From the NCBI GenBank assembly GCA_961205875.1, contig OY540810.1:7192001-7256000 (forward strand): a DNA stretch of 64,000 bases. Direction: 5' to 3'. Below are positions 63,362-64,000 of this stretch, piece after piece. Below the pieces are notes generated by a model. That model was not told the origin of the DNA. It did not search any database and saw only the letters and a program-made list of their open reading frames with translations. This DNA is from Sialis fuliginosa. Lineage: Eukaryota > Arthropoda > Insecta > Megaloptera > Sialidae. A program made the position numbers and the translations under genes. Each line of letters opens with the position of its first letter. Within the stretch, counting starts at the first letter, position 1.

Positions 63362-64000
63362 GAAGTCCACGATCGACTATTTGCTGACTCCTGCAGAAGT
63401 GAATGGTACAATAAGACAAGGTTCGTATTCAGAACTCGATATTTGATCGTAATATACTATACGTGACAATATTATTTTTGAATAATTTCATCACGTCCTG
63501 CCAGATTGATGTCAGCTTAATTAGAAATAGGATTACACGTACTAACACACACATATATACACATAGAGGTGTGAAGGGGTTGGTGCCATTGCATTTACAT
63601 TGAGACTTGTGTGTATGACCTGACACAACACAATTACGAGAGTGCTTTTAAATCAGGTTACTTGATTACAAACGTAAATGTTTATTTTGTTTCTCGTATG
63701 TGTGTTTGATAAGTGGTTGATTTGATACAAGTTTGTCAAGTCTCGGAGTGCATTTTCAAGTCAGTACTTATTTACGTAAATAGATTATTAGATTGTGTGC
63801 TTTGCAATTTACAATCGGTGCTTGAAGTTGATTTTTATTTTTTTATTTGAGTTATTGCATTTTATTTTAAATGTATACATAACAATAAAATATTAACATA
63901 ATTATTTCAAAACGAGCATACATGCAATTGTACTTTCTAAATCTACTAAATAGATTGTTAATAATGCATTCTTCTACTTCTTGGATTTTTTTACCTATTA
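63362..64000. other. AT-rich window end, no gene seen
   Basis: No exon-like sequence, repeat shared with the window or strong structure was noticed. Confidence 0.5.

Larger units (their letters stand above)
46612..64000 (+). other. Start of a third intron, at least 17.4 kb, or the rest of the locus
   Basis: A clear GTAAGT donor opens it. The next exon should begin with two bases completing a Gly codon and encode something like the family's GFY block. No such exon was seen up to the end of the window, so either the intron runs past 64000 or the exon was missed. Confidence 0.6.

Noticed and set aside
46612-64000. Search for the next SMPDL3 exon (GFY block and later His motifs)
   Set aside because: No acceptor followed by suitable coding was recognised; a small or diverged exon could have been missed.

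Overview
This is AT-rich animal nuclear DNA. Its character is long introns packed with short transposon remnants, GT-AG splice sites, and repeat families with runs such as CAGACAGACGGACGG and ends such as GGAACCCT. These features, and the one recognisable gene, point to an insect. A hemipteran would fit the composition, but the order cannot be fixed from this window.

The main gene lies on the + strand. It is an acid sphingomyelinase-like phosphodiesterase (SMPDL3 family), seen as three internal exons at 23878-23946, 32498-32687 and 46406-46611. Their reading phases join without a break. They encode about 155 residues from the N-terminal third of the enzyme, including the DIH metal motif, a Cys-containing FGDYNCDSPW block, WTGD and ADLW. 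The usual GNHD motif reads GHAD. The introns are about 8.6 kb and 13.7 kb, with at least 17.4 kb after the last exon. The signal-peptide exon and the C-terminal exons were not found. A decayed tandem copy of the third exon, with its acceptor, lies just upstream of the real one and is split by an inserted repeat.

From 1 to 23877 the window is upstream or 5' intronic DNA. It contains a possible small frameshifted minus-strand gene (4098-4387), three copies of a 500-bp repeat, Helitron ends, a LINE remnant, a mariner remnant and a TTAA-flanked piggyBac-like element with internal GGGAGACTC repeats. The first intron (23947-32497) holds a fourth copy of the 500-bp repeat, a 300-bp palindrome and a 1.45-kb hAT-like element with an 8-bp target duplication. 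The second intron (32688-46405) holds several inverted-repeat elements, a 19-bp minisatellite and the split pseudo-exon. From 46612 to the end there are more inverted repeats, composite repeats, a nested MITE and a second TTAA-flanked element containing another element.

No bacterial-type operon, CRISPR array, rRNA or convincing tRNA was seen. Most long open frames are chance frames in AT-rich or repeated DNA.
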